This document shows, in pieces, positions 24,033-32,592 of a stretch of DNA of 37,566 bases. Every line of letters begins with the position of its first letter. The stretch's first letter is position 1. A program made the position numbers and the translations under genes. The notes beneath the pieces are model-generated. The model searched no databases. It was given only the letters and a program-made list of their open reading frames with translations, and was not told the DNA's origin. This DNA is from Geobacteraceae bacterium GWC2_53_11 (lineage in GTDB: Bacteria; Desulfobacterota; Desulfuromonadia; Geobacterales; Pseudopelobacteraceae), in NCBI GenBank assembly GCA_001802645.1, contig MGZJ01000041.1, positions 37,893-75,458 on the forward strand, given 5' to 3'.

Positions 24033-24413
24033 TTAATTCACGCTGCTTCTCGTCACCAGAGCAACCCCGACGCAGATCAGGCAGATACCGGCCCAGCGCA
24101 TCCCGCCCACCTGTTCACCCAGAAACCACTGTGCCAGAAAAGCGACCACAAGATAGCTGAGTGCCTGCAGCGGCAGCGCCACCGACAGATCCTCCCACGA
24201 CAGCACCGCCAGCCAGAGGCCGAAATAGACCGCCTGAAGCGCGGTACCGAGGATCAAGCGCCAGTTGGTCAGGGCACCCAGCGCCGTGGCGATGATCTGG
24301 CGAAAATTCATCGCCGAAAGATCCCCAGTGCTCTTCATTCCCTGGGTCAGAAAGATATCACCAACCGCTCCGGCGGTTATGGCCAGCAGCATGACGACCA
24401 GCGTCTTCAGCAT
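24033..24413 (-). CDS. Small EamA/SMR-type membrane transporter
   Basis: 126 residues with four predicted transmembrane helices, the size of half-length DMT proteins such as SMR exporters and the ArnE/ArnF lipid flippase subunits. The conserved end of helix 3 (LSVALPLQALSYLVVAFLAQWFLGE) followed by RWAGICLICVGVALV matches the EamA pattern. It overlaps hpnK by 7 bp (ATGCTGA), so the two are translationally coupled; that context suggests a lipid-linked substrate, an inference only. Small-drug export is the alternative. Confidence 0.82.
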   Translation of the reverse strand: MLKTLVVMLLAITAGAVGDIFLTQGMKSTGDLSAMNFRQIIATALGALTNWRLILGTALQAVYFGLWLAVLSWEDLSVALPLQALSYLVVAFLAQWFLGEQVGGMRWAGICLICVGVALVTRSSVN

Positions 24414-25267
24414 TTCACTTCTCCGCGGTAGTTTTGCACCTGAATCTGCAGTTCGCGCAATCGCTCCCTCACCTTCGGGCTGGTGATGGCAGCCAGCTCT
24501 TCCTGGTGCCGGTAATCCGGCATGCGCCGGCTGATCTCAGTGTCCGGCAGTATTCCGGGATGAAAATAGAACTCCGTCAGACCGTCCTGCATTCCGTCAA
24601 TGATGTTGAGAACATACTCCTCGGTCATTCGCCCCGAATTCAGCAGACCTTTGACCTCTGCAGCGTAACGGATACCCAACCGGTCAAGTTCCGGACGAGC
24701 CTGATCGGTCAAGCGACGAAAAATATACGTTTCGATGGTTTTACCAAAACGCCGCTCACGATCAAAGCGGAGGTTTTCAGCCAGCCGCTCCCGGGCGAGA
24801 CGAAAGGTGGTGATACCATAGCGGGGCATCAATTCGACCAGGATCCGGAACAGGGTCGGATGCAGATGGATATTCAGATGGCCGTCGATGTGCGTCAGCG
24901 GAATTCCCGCATCAAGCACCTTCACAATCTGGGCTTCAATTTCCCGCTTCAGCTGGCAGTACAGACCTCTGTCCATGAAATAGCGAAAACCGGCAGCGAC
25001 CGGGTTATTGCTGAAGTTGCCGTCTTTATCCACCAAGCCGGGTATATCGCCTGGCGGCAGCACCGCCCGCCCCTGCACCAGCGTCAGGTGCAGCCCGACC
25101 TGAAGTCCGGGATTGCGTCTCGCAATTTTAACCGCTTCGCCAAACGCCGCCGCACCGGACATGATCGAGGCGCACGTCAGAAGGCCGTCACGCCACCCCT
25201 GCTCCACGGCGCGGTTGACACCGCCGGACAGGCCAAAGTCGTCGGCGGTGATGATCAGGCGTTTCAT
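24407..25267 (-). CDS. hpnK: Hopanoid biosynthesis associated protein HpnK (YdjC-like)
   Basis: 286 residues of the YdjC/ChbG-like deacetylase fold. The metal site begins with ITADDFG (D9, D10) and includes THIDGHLNIHLHP in the middle; NPGLQVGLHLTLVQGRAV is also family-typical. HpnK genes occur in hopanoid clusters, where the protein is thought to act on the polar head of the lipid. The ATG at 25267 has no clear ribosome binding site, only a direct repeat (AATCAAAAG twice) upstream, so the start is less certain. It follows hpnJ across a palindromic repeat and is coupled to the transporter. Confidence 0.88.
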   Translation of the reverse strand: MKRLIITADDFGLSGGVNRAVEQGWRDGLLTCASIMSGAAAFGEAVKIARRNPGLQVGLHLTLVQGRAVLPPGDIPGLVDKDGNFSNNPVAAGFRYFMDRGLYCQLKREIEAQIVKVLDAGIPLTHIDGHLNIHLHPTLFRILVELMPRYGITTFRLARERLAENLRFDRERRFGKTIETYIFRRLTDQARPELDRLGIRYAAEVKGLLNSGRMTEEYVLNIIDGMQDGLTEFYFHPGILPDTEISRRMPDYRHQEELAAITSPKVRERLRELQIQVQNYRGEVKC

Positions 25268-25301
25268 AGACAAAACGGAATCAAAAGAATCAAAAGAATT
25301 G

Positions 25302-25396
25302 TTTCACGCAACGACGCAACGACGCGACGTTTTAAAATCGTAAAACAGGACGTTTGCTTTAAAGCCGTTCGTTGCGTCGTTGCGGCGTTGCGTGAG
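25302..25396. repeat. ACGCAACG-type inverted repeat between hpnJ and hpnK
   Basis: Arms 25302-25329 and 25369-25396 match in 26 of 28 positions as inverse complements (TCACGCAACG repeated with CGCAACGACGC) around a 39-base AT-rich loop. Within each arm a CGCAACGA motif repeats. It fills the gap between hpnJ and hpnK and is likely a member of a dispersed palindromic family. It could act as a processing or attenuation site within the operon. Confidence 0.7.
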
Positions 25397-25421
25397 ACCG
25401 GTTTTGCCGTCATATTTTGAC

Positions 25422-26840
25422 CTAACAAGATTCCTTCCTCTTCCGCATATATTCCAGATACTGCTTTCCCTCTTTTAGCAGCTTGCGCCGTTCGTCACCA
25501 TCCATAATCATCCGTCCGATGCTGCGGGCAATATATTTGGGACGGAAATAGAACTTGTTGTAGAACTCCTCGACCGAGTTGAAAATTTCCGTATTGGACA
25601 GGTTCGGATAATTGATGACGCACTTCTGATGGCCGCTGGCGTCAAGGAAGCTGTCTGAAGAAATCCATCCTTCCTCTTTGCAGAGATCGTAAAATTCCGT
25701 GCCCGGATACGGGGAAGCAAGCGACGCCTGAATCGAATTGAGATCGAGCTGTTTGGCAAAGTCGATTGTCTGGCGGATGGTGTCTTTTGTCTCGCCCGGC
25801 AACCCCATGATGAACGCGCCGTGGATCGACAGCCCCAGCTTTTTGCAGTCCTTGGCAAACTGCACCGCCTGGGCGACCGTGACCCCTTTTTTGATATTCT
25901 TCAGGATCTGGTCGTTGCCACTCTCAAAGCCGACCACCACATGGCGCAGTCCGGCCTCGCGCAGGACTTTCAGGGTTTCGTAATCGGTGTTGGCGCGGGC
26001 ATTGATCGTCCAGGATATACCGAGCGGCTTGATCAGTCCGGCAATATCGCGGGCATGCTGCCGGTTGGCGGTAAAGGTGTCGTCGTCGAAAGAGAGTTCA
26101 CGCATCTCCGGAATGTTATCGACGATCCACTTTATTTCCTCATAGACATTTTGCGGGGAGCGAACACGCATGGTGCGCCCGGAAAAGGTCTGCGGCCAGA
26201 GACAGTAGATGCAGCGGGAGGGACAGCCGCGACTGGAGTAGATCGACACATAGGGATTCTTGAAATGGGGGATAACGTATTCGGAAATAGGCAGATCCCG
26301 CTTATAGACCGGCGCCACAAACGGCAGGGCGTCCAGGTCCGCAATCGGCGGGCGGTTGGCGGTATGCACGACCTGGCCGTCCTCGAAGAAGCTGATGCCG
26401 TCCACCCGGCTCCATTCACGCCCCTCGCAAAGCTCTTTGGTGGAATAATCGAACTCGCCCCGGCAGACGATATCAATTGCCCCTTTGCCTGCCCGCAGCG
26501 ACTCTTCCGGCAGCACGGAGACATGCGGACCGGTCAGCACCGTCACCATGTCCGGCTTGACCGCCTTGATGCGGCGGGCGGTCTCGATATCGAGCGCCAG
26601 GGTCGGCGTCGAGGTGTACATCACCACCATGTCGAAATCCATGGCAATGGCTATGCATTTTTCCAGGTCAAACTTCTGCACCGGCGCATCAACAACGCGG
26701 CTTCCCTCGATCATGCCGGCGGGAAAACAGAGCCAGGTCGGATACCAGAAGGAGGTCACTTCACGGGAGGCCTGATAGCGGGCACCGGCGCCGCCGTCAA
26801 AGTCCTCGAATGTAGGCGGGTTTAAAAAAAGCGGTTTCAT
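25422..26840 (-). CDS. hpnJ: Hopanoid biosynthesis radical SAM protein HpnJ
   Basis: 472 residues: an N-terminal B12-binding-like domain (about 1-180, with TVLTGPHVSVLPEESL) and a radical SAM domain with the 4Fe-4S motif CPSRCIYC (C206, C210, C213). It matches HpnJ, proposed to contract the ring in making bacteriohopane cyclitol ether. The start, ATG at 26840, has AAGGAG five bases upstream; the longer frame adds ten unrelated residues. With hpnK and a small transporter it forms a side-chain module; the squalene cyclase genes are not in the window. Confidence 0.9.
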   Translation of the reverse strand: MKPLFLNPPTFEDFDGGAGARYQASREVTSFWYPTWLCFPAGMIEGSRVVDAPVQKFDLEKCIAIAMDFDMVVMYTSTPTLALDIETARRIKAVKPDMVTVLTGPHVSVLPEESLRAGKGAIDIVCRGEFDYSTKELCEGREWSRVDGISFFEDGQVVHTANRPPIADLDALPFVAPVYKRDLPISEYVIPHFKNPYVSIYSSRGCPSRCIYCLWPQTFSGRTMRVRSPQNVYEEIKWIVDNIPEMRELSFDDDTFTANRQHARDIAGLIKPLGISWTINARANTDYETLKVLREAGLRHVVVGFESGNDQILKNIKKGVTVAQAVQFAKDCKKLGLSIHGAFIMGLPGETKDTIRQTIDFAKQLDLNSIQASLASPYPGTEFYDLCKEEGWISSDSFLDASGHQKCVINYPNLSNTEIFNSVEEFYNKFYFRPKYIARSIGRMIMDGDERRKLLKEGKQYLEYMRKRKESC

Positions 26841-26914
26841 TACAGCTCCTTGCATCATGTATCGCAGCACACGAATAGCAGGTATACCGCTGAAAAGTCA
26901 AGGTTTACGCGTCT

Positions 26915-26950
26915 GCACAAAAAACAAGGGCACCCGAAAACGGATGCCCT
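26915..26950 (-). terminator. Rho-independent terminator after the helix-hairpin-helix gene
   Basis: On the minus strand AGGGCATCCG (26950-26941) pairs with CGGGTGCCCT (26936-26927) around TTTT, with one G-U pair, and is followed by TGTTTTTTG. It ends the transcript 28 bp past the stop. Confidence 0.85.
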
Positions 26951-26977
26951 GATTGCTGCGGCTGTATCGTGCGGAAC

Positions 26978-27376
26978 TTACTTCTTGCCGGTCGGCTTGG
27001 CTGCCGGTTTCTCAGCTTTCGCCGGCTGCTTGGCAATGATGCGATCCTTGATCTGTTCATACAGCGGAATGGGAAGGATTTTCCGGGATTTAAGCTGGGT
27101 CTTGTTGGCATAGGGGCGACCGGCAATAATCTTGGCGGCAAACGCATCGCCCACACCCGGAATCGCTTTCAACTCGGCATCGGTAGCGGTGTTAATATCG
27201 ACAATGGCTGATTTGGCGGACGCCTTTGCATCGGCTGCTGCAGGAACAGCTTTGGGGGCGGTTTTAGCCGCGTCTCCCGGCGTTTTGGCCGGGGCTTTCA
27301 CATCGGCGGCAAAGCCCAGCCCGGCGGACAACAGCAGCGAAACAGCGATCAAAGCAGTTCTGACAAAAATTTTCAT
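26978..27376 (-). CDS. Exported helix-hairpin-helix (ComEA-like) protein
   Basis: 132 residues: a signal peptide (about 1-23, ending GFAA), an Ala/Lys/Pro-rich linker (24-58), and a ComEA-type helix-hairpin-helix domain: VDINTATDAELKAIPGVGDAFAAKIIAGRPYANKTQL. A second Lys/Pro/Ala-rich tail closes the protein. Such domains bind DNA non-specifically and in ComEA serve DNA uptake; the basic linkers would fit DNA contact. It is a single-gene unit with its own terminator. A natural-transformation role is inferred, since no other com gene is in the window. Confidence 0.85.
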   Translation of the reverse strand: MKIFVRTALIAVSLLLSAGLGFAADVKAPAKTPGDAAKTAPKAVPAAADAKASAKSAIVDINTATDAELKAIPGVGDAFAAKIIAGRPYANKTQLKSRKILPIPLYEQIKDRIIAKQPAKAEKPAAKPTGKK

Positions 27377-27444
27377 ACACGTACCTCCCGAATGAATGTA
27401 ATTACGGCTCTTCTACAAACAACCCCTGCGGATGTCAATCAGGA

Positions 27445-28206
27445 TTATTGCCCCGCCAGCCATCCGGCAAGATTGACGGCCAGTTTACGGTTATTTTCAT
27501 CCAGATAGCGATTCTGAAAGAGCGCATCATCGCCGAAGACAATGAAACTACCGGAGCCAAGCGTTCCTGATACGGCAACAGTGAAAGCGCCGATCATATC
27601 CCCTTTTGACAGGACCTTGTTACCATCCAGATCAATCCAGGCATCGGGAGAGGTCTGGGCAACCGGCGTGCCGGTTTTACCTGGATCAAGTGCCCAGCAA
27701 CCGTAGACGGAAAACTGTGTCAGACCGTTAAAGAGCGGAGAAGCGGACAACGCAGTGACCCGGAAATTGTTATTGTTGTCAATCACGTTGCGGCGTTCAT
27801 AGAGAACCGCGTTGGAGTGGTCAAGATCCAGTCTGGTCAGTAATCCGGTCAACGGTGAACCGATATGCAGCATGACTGCCAACCGCCCTCCCCTCTCAAC
27901 AAAACGAGCAACCGCCTCAACCTCTTCCGGCTTGAGCGCCTCAAACGGGCCGGAAATAACAAGCGCGGAAATATCCTTCAACACCTCATCGGTTAAAGCC
28001 TTTTTTGTGGAAGCCACCTGCGAGCCGCGACTCCGTATGATATCGGCAACTCCTGACAGGTGAAGAGCACCAGTTTCCTCTATCAGAAAGCGCTGATCAT
28101 GTCCCTGATCAATCAAAGTCCGCACCACGCGCTCATCAGCCCCGGCAGTGCCGGCCCACAGCAACAGTACCGCAACAACCATTCGCACACCCATCAAGTT
28201 TGCCAT
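27445..28206 (-). CDS. DUF4350-type exported protein
   Basis: 253 residues with a signal peptide (about 1-23). The mature part has a glutamine-amidotransferase-like Rossmann layout: RTLIDQGHDQRFLIEETGALHLSGVADIIRSRG, then ALVISGPFEALKPEEVEAVARFVERGGRLAVML, then GSGSFIVFGDDALFQNRYLDENNRKLAVNLAGWL. This matches DUF4350/GATase-like proteins thought to bind rather than catalyse; the nucleophile cysteine is absent. GGAGG lies upstream of the ATG. Function is unknown. Confidence 0.75.
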   Translation of the reverse strand: MANLMGVRMVVAVLLLWAGTAGADERVVRTLIDQGHDQRFLIEETGALHLSGVADIIRSRGSQVASTKKALTDEVLKDISALVISGPFEALKPEEVEAVARFVERGGRLAVMLHIGSPLTGLLTRLDLDHSNAVLYERRNVIDNNNNFRVTALSASPLFNGLTQFSVYGCWALDPGKTGTPVAQTSPDAWIDLDGNKVLSKGDMIGAFTVAVSGTLGSGSFIVFGDDALFQNRYLDENNRKLAVNLAGWLAGQ

Positions 28207-28368
28207 AACGAAAAGACCTCCGCGTAATAAGACCTTAATTATCCTTTTATAGCCATGAGCACTTTATATTGCAAGAAATTCTTTTCCTTGTCGGCCCGAT
28301 ATGGTAGGTAGACAAGTATGTAGTAAGGATCAATTGCGATTACCACACCTCAAAGGAGAAAAAAACTG

Positions 28369-28743
28369 ATGAGCAGCAAAAAACCTGAATTAACCTTTAA
28401 ATATGTTTTCAACTACGGCTACAACCCTTCCTACGTTAATGGTGCCCAGGGCGGGTTTTCACCGCGTGGCGAAATGGTAATCAACTTTTATCTCGAACGT
28501 CAGCCCCTGCCGGAAGCAATTTCACACGAAATCACCCCCGAAGGCGCAATCGGCCGTGAAGTCAGCGTAGAGCCCAAAGACCTGGCTGCAAGCATGGTGC
28601 GCTACATCGATACGGGTGTTGTCATGAGTTACGATAATGCCAAGGTTTTCCATGCCTGGATGGGTGACAAGCTGCGCGAAGTCGAGGAGATGCACAAGGC
28701 ACGCACGGCTTTTGAAGAATCACAGCCCGTAGGCCAGGCATAA
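28369..28743 (+). CDS. Conserved small protein of unknown function
   Basis: 124 residues, no signal peptide. The sequence starts PELTFKYVFNYGYNPSYVNGAQGGFSPRGEMVINFYLER and ends in a charged tail. I recognise no catalytic motif; the SPRGE...NFYLER pattern recalls DUF3467-like proteins, but that is tentative. AAAGGAG stands 10 bases before the ATG. It lies 18 bp upstream of the DUF3108 gene on the same strand and likely shares its transcript. Confidence 0.75.
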   Translation: MSSKKPELTFKYVFNYGYNPSYVNGAQGGFSPRGEMVINFYLERQPLPEAISHEITPEGAIGREVSVEPKDLAASMVRYIDTGVVMSYDNAKVFHAWMGDKLREVEEMHKARTAFEESQPVGQA

Positions 28744-28761
28744 CCGGACGAAGGTGATAAT

Positions 28762-29535
28762 GTGAATATATTTTCCGGTCACGTCATATCTCGCGCCGCA
28801 AGTGTAGCTCTTGCGGCGTTTATGCTTTTTTCAACGACCGCTTCTGCCTCGGCATTTTCGGTTCCGGAGCGATTGGAGTTTGAACTATCCTACACCGGAA
28901 TAACCGCCGGGCACGCTGTTCAGGAAGTCAAGCAGGTCAACAATGAAACCCTGATCGTTTCCACAGCGCGCTCCGCCGACTGGCTGCGCTTCTTTTTTCC
29001 GGTGAATGACCGCATTGAATCTTATCTAACCCCGGCGACTTCACCCCTCCAGATCGGCCTGCCGCGCTTGTATGTGGAGAAAAAACATGAAGGAAAGACG
29101 ATAACCGACCGTGAAGGGCGCTTTGACCGGCAGAAAATGGAAGTCCACACGATTGACCATCGCAACAAGAGAGAGAAAAAAGAACCCATCACCAAAAGAA
29201 CCTACGACCTCCTTTCCAGCTTCTTCTATTTTCGCACAATCCCGCTACAGGTGGGAACGTCCTATTTTATCGACATCTACGACTGCAACCGGATCTGGAA
29301 CACCGAGGTAAAGGTGCTGCGCCGGGAAGAACTGGTCACTCCGCTGGGACGCTTCAAAACCATTGTGATCCACCCCTTGCTGAAATCGGAAGGAATTTTT
29401 GCCCGGACCGGCGACATGTTCATCTGGTTGACTGACGACGAACGGCGTATTCCGGTACAGATGAAATCAAAAGTCGTCGTGGGAAGTATCACTGCAACCT
29501 TGACAGGAGGAAGTTACTGGCCGGGCAAAAAGTGA
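28762..29535 (+). CDS. DUF3108 exported protein
   Basis: 257 residues with a GTG start (GAAGG upstream) and a signal peptide (about 1-30, ending TASAS). The mature region matches DUF3108: FELSYTGITAGHAVQEVKQ, then STARSADWLRFFFPVNDRIESYL, YDLLSSFFYFRTIPLQVGTSYFIDIY and TPLGRFKTIVIHPLL, ending DDERRIPVQMKSKVVVGSITATL. The fold is a beta-rich, LolA-like periplasmic structure, and its function is not settled. It overlaps nothing but is 21 bp ahead of the permease gene. Confidence 0.87.
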   Translation: MNIFSGHVISRAASVALAAFMLFSTTASASAFSVPERLEFELSYTGITAGHAVQEVKQVNNETLIVSTARSADWLRFFFPVNDRIESYLTPATSPLQIGLPRLYVEKKHEGKTITDREGRFDRQKMEVHTIDHRNKREKKEPITKRTYDLLSSFFYFRTIPLQVGTSYFIDIYDCNRIWNTEVKVLRREELVTPLGRFKTIVIHPLLKSEGIFARTGDMFIWLTDDERRIPVQMKSKVVVGSITATLTGGSYWPGKK

Positions 29536-29556
29536 CGGTTACACCGCTAATCCGCC

Positions 29557-30312
29557 ATGCCTTCTGAACTTCTTCTTCCGCTCCTTTTCGCAGCAGCCTT
29601 CGTCGCCGGCCTGATCGACTCAATCGCCGGCGGCGGAGGCCTGATCACCGTCCCGGTCCTGATGGGCATCGGGCTCCCCCCTCAAATCGCACTCGGCACC
29701 AACAAACTCCAGGCTTCCTTCGGCTCCGGCAGCGCCATGCTCCATTTTGTGCGGGCCGGCACCGTAAAATTGAGCGACTGTTGGGCGGGAATCATCTGGA
29801 CAACTATTGGCGCGGCACTGGGCGTCTGGTCGGTACAGCTCTTGGACGCGACCGTTTTAAAGCAGTTGATCCCCTGGCTGTTGGCGGCGATTGCCGTCTA
29901 CACCCTGTTCTCGCCGCAGTTAGGCGTTGAAGACGAACACGCCCGTATGAAGCCGGGGCTGTTCTACCTGCTGTTCGGACTTTCGATAGGCTTTTATGAC
30001 GGTTTCTTCGGTCCGGGAACCGGTTCGTTCTGGACCATGGCGCTCATGATGCTGCTCGGCTACTCCATGTTGCGGGCGACCGCCGCCACCAAGGTCATGA
30101 ACTTCACCAGCAATTTTGTGGCACTGATCTTTTTTCTGTCGGTCGGGCAGGTCCGTTTTATGGAGGGGCTTGTCATGGGGGCCGGGCAGTTTCTGGGGGC
30201 ACGGGTGGGGTCAAAACTGGTCATCAGGCGGGGCACCGCCTTTATCAGGCCGGTATTTATCACGATGGTGCTGGCGCTGGTCGGGCGGCTGATCTACCTG
30301 AACTTCAAGTAG
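29557..30312 (+). CDS. TSUP-family permease (TauE/SafE type)
   Basis: 251 residues with about eight transmembrane helices. Two family motifs are clear: AGLIDSIAGGGGLITVPVLMGIGLPPQIALGTNK near the N terminus and GFYDGFFGPGTGSFWTMALM in the middle, the duplicated half-site of the TauE/SafE family, which exports sulfur compounds, sulfite or organosulfonates. The substrate is not known. It overlaps the 3' end of the convergent YajD-like gene by 8 bp. Confidence 0.92.
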   Translation: MPSELLLPLLFAAAFVAGLIDSIAGGGGLITVPVLMGIGLPPQIALGTNKLQASFGSGSAMLHFVRAGTVKLSDCWAGIIWTTIGAALGVWSVQLLDATVLKQLIPWLLAAIAVYTLFSPQLGVEDEHARMKPGLFYLLFGLSIGFYDGFFGPGTGSFWTMALMMLLGYSMLRATAATKVMNFTSNFVALIFFLSVGQVRFMEGLVMGAGQFLGARVGSKLVIRRGTAFIRPVFITMVLALVGRLIYLNFK

Positions 30313-30622
30313 TCTTAGAGAGATACTCCCCCAGCACCCCGCGAGAATGTTCATCATCATGGCAGTGAATGCAGAGGTTTTCCCAGTTGGAACCGTCGGG
30401 CGGGTTATTGTGATGGTTGCCGTCCTTGTGGTGAACGGTCAGCAGATTGAGACTGGCCTGATCGAATTCCCGGCCACACTTGGCACAGATCGCTCCATGA
30501 ATTTTGAGCGATTTCGAGCGATAGTTCTCGTTGCTTTCGGTCTCGCCGCGCATTTTTTTGACGAGTGCCGCCGTCTGCTCAGCGGTCGGGAGGACAACGG
30601 TCCGGGGTGCTCGCTGTTTCAT
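30305..30622 (-). CDS. HNH-endonuclease-like protein of the YajD type
   Basis: 105 residues with an HNH fold: CAKCGREFDQASLNLLTVHHKDGNHHNNPPDGSNWENLCIHCHDDEH. Two CxxC pairs bind zinc and HHKDGNHHNNP carries the catalytic histidines. YajD-like proteins are small HNH proteins of unclear biological role. It is convergent with the TSUP gene (8 bp overlap) and divergent from the SPFH gene. Confidence 0.9.
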   Translation of the reverse strand: MKQRAPRTVVLPTAEQTAALVKKMRGETESNENYRSKSLKIHGAICAKCGREFDQASLNLLTVHHKDGNHHNNPPDGSNWENLCIHCHDDEHSRGVLGEYLSKTT

Positions 30623-30759
30623 TATTTTTTCCTTTTTTGCGTTCCCTGTTTTTTTTATAGTAGAATCATCTCCAGCCGGTTGACAAGCATAATCCGGCTT
30701 GACCTCGACCAGATTCGCGTTACCCTGACACCATACATATCAAACGGAGGAACAACACC

Positions 30760-31860
30760 ATGTCAATATGGGAAAAAGCCGTAGCGGAACTGCTGGACAT
30801 TATCGAATGGACCGACGACTCAAACGATACGATGGTGTGGCGCTTTCCCCGCTTTGACAACGAGATCAAGTACGGTGCGCAGCTGATCGTACGACAGGCC
30901 CAGGCCGCTGTTTTCGTTGACCGGGGGCAGATTGCCGATGTTTTTCCCTCCGGGCAGCATAGCCTGACGACCAACAACCTTCCGGTCCTCACCACGCTCA
31001 TGGGGTGGAAATACGGCTTTCACAGCCCGTTCAAAGCCGAAGTCTATTTCATCAATACCCGCAACTTTACCAACCTCAAATGGGGAACAAAAAACCCGGT
31101 TATGCTTCGTGATCAAGAATTCGGTCCCGTCCGGTTGCGCTCGTTCGGAACGTACGTGGTACGGGTCAGTGATCCGGCAAAATTCATCCAGGAAATCGTC
31201 GGCACCGGCGGGCATTTCACTCTTGATGCAATCTCGGAACAGCTGAGAAACCTTATTGTGAGCCGCTTCGCCGATGCGCTGGGAGAATGCGGCATTCCGC
31301 TGCTTGATATGGCTGCGAACTACAATGAACTGTCCTCTTTCCTGACAAAAAAAATCGCCCCCGAATTCCTGGAATACGGACTTGATGTGACCAAACTGCT
31401 GATCGAGAACATCTCCCTGCCGCAGGAAGTTGAAGAGGCACTGGATAAAAAGAGCAGCATGGGCATCATCGGCAATATGGACAACTATGTAAAATTCCAG
31501 TCTGCTCAGGCCATGGAAGCCGCGGCCAAAAATCCCGGTGGCGATGCTTCGGCCGGGGTCGGCATGGGAATGGGCTTTGCCATGGCCAACCAACTGGGGA
31601 AGATGATGACGGCTCCCCAGGAGAGTGCGCCGGGCGCGCCGCCTCCGTTGCCGGAAGATGGACAGATCAGCTATTTCGTCGGCGAAAATGGGACAAGGAA
31701 AGGTCCGTTTGACCTGAGCAGTATCCTCGGCCAGGTGCGTGACGGAGGCATCACGAAGGACACCCTGCTCTGGAAGCAGGGAATGACTGCCTGGAGTAAG
31801 GCTGAAATGTTCGACGAGCTGAAAGCGCTGATTCAGACGACGCCTCCTCCCTTACCATAA
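30760..31860 (+). CDS. SPFH-domain protein with C-terminal GYF_2 domain
   Basis: 366 residues without a transmembrane segment at the start. Residues ~25-240 form an SPFH/Band-7 domain of the YdjI-like group (VRQAQAAVFVDRGQIADVFPSGQHSLTTNNLPVLTTLMG, later LDAISEQLRNLIVSRFADAL). A Gly/Met-rich stretch follows, and residues ~295-360 are a GYF_2 domain (YFVGENGTRKGPFDLSSILGQVRDGGI, then LLWKQGMTAWSKAEMFDEL). GGAGG lies upstream of the ATG. It is 20 bp ahead of a zinc-ribbon gene in the same transcript. The SPFH part would assemble rings or scaffolds at the membrane; the GYF_2 part probably binds proline-rich partners. Exact role unknown. Confidence 0.88.
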   Translation: MSIWEKAVAELLDIIEWTDDSNDTMVWRFPRFDNEIKYGAQLIVRQAQAAVFVDRGQIADVFPSGQHSLTTNNLPVLTTLMGWKYGFHSPFKAEVYFINTRNFTNLKWGTKNPVMLRDQEFGPVRLRSFGTYVVRVSDPAKFIQEIVGTGGHFTLDAISEQLRNLIVSRFADALGECGIPLLDMAANYNELSSFLTKKIAPEFLEYGLDVTKLLIENISLPQEVEEALDKKSSMGIIGNMDNYVKFQSAQAMEAAAKNPGGDASAGVGMGMGFAMANQLGKMMTAPQESAPGAPPPLPEDGQISYFVGENGTRKGPFDLSSILGQVRDGGITKDTLLWKQGMTAWSKAEMFDELKALIQTTPPPLP

Positions 31861-31880
31861 CTTTTGTACAAGGAGACTCC

Positions 31881-32585
31881 GTGGCAAACTGCGCGAACTG
31901 TTCAGCCCCTCTTCCGGACGGCTCGATACGCTGCAACTATTGCGGCAGCCGTAACGATATCGACCTGAAAGGGGTACATTACTATACGACCCATGAACTT
32001 GAATCAGAACGGACCTGCCCGCGCTGCGGCATCGGCCTCCGAACCATCGATCTAAAGGTAAACGGCACATTTCTGATCGAACGCTGTGACGAATGCCTGG
32101 GGCTCTTCTTCGACCCGAATGAACTGGAAGCGGTGCTGGAAGCCACCGTTACCAACGTCTTCGCCATCGACCGGAGCCGGCTGGACAGTATAAACAGTAC
32201 CAAATCCGGCGACTACGGCATCTCATACATCAAATGTCCGGTCTGCCGGAACCTCATGAACAGGGTCAACTTCGGGACAAAGAGCGGAGTTATCGTTGAT
32301 CGTTGCAGGGAACATGGTGTCTGGCTTGACGGCGGGGAACTGCGGCATCTGTGTGAATGGATGAAAGCCGGCGGAAAGCTGTTGCAGCAGGAGCGATTTG
32401 TGCAGCAGAAGCAGATTGAAGAGCGGGAGCAGGAGCGGGAAAAACGCAGGATAGCGGCTCAGCCGCCACCGGGCGGGGTGTATGGAGATGATTCAGGTTT
32501 CGACCTGTTCGGAGGTCCGTTACGGCATTCAGACCCGGATCTGTTTGATATTGTGACAAGCGCTATCAGGTTTTTCATGAAATAG
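31881..32585 (+). CDS. Zinc-ribbon (zf-TFIIB-type) protein paired with the SPFH gene
   Basis: 234 residues; GTG start with AAGGAG 5 bases upstream. At least three zinc ribbons: CANCSAPLPDGSIRCNYC near the start, a zf-TFIIB unit CPRCGIGL...ERCDECLGLFFDPNELE, and a second CPVCRNLMNRVNF...VDRCREHGVWLDGGEL. A charged coiled coil (QQKQIEEREQEREKRR) and a short C-terminal hydrophobic patch follow. The tandem zf-TFIIB layout is common in proteins beside SPFH or similar membrane modules; no function is established. It is the likely partner of the preceding gene. Confidence 0.85.
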   Translation: MANCANCSAPLPDGSIRCNYCGSRNDIDLKGVHYYTTHELESERTCPRCGIGLRTIDLKVNGTFLIERCDECLGLFFDPNELEAVLEATVTNVFAIDRSRLDSINSTKSGDYGISYIKCPVCRNLMNRVNFGTKSGVIVDRCREHGVWLDGGELRHLCEWMKAGGKLLQQERFVQQKQIEEREQEREKRRIAAQPPPGGVYGDDSGFDLFGGPLRHSDPDLFDIVTSAIRFFMK

Positions 32586-32592
32586 TACGGAT

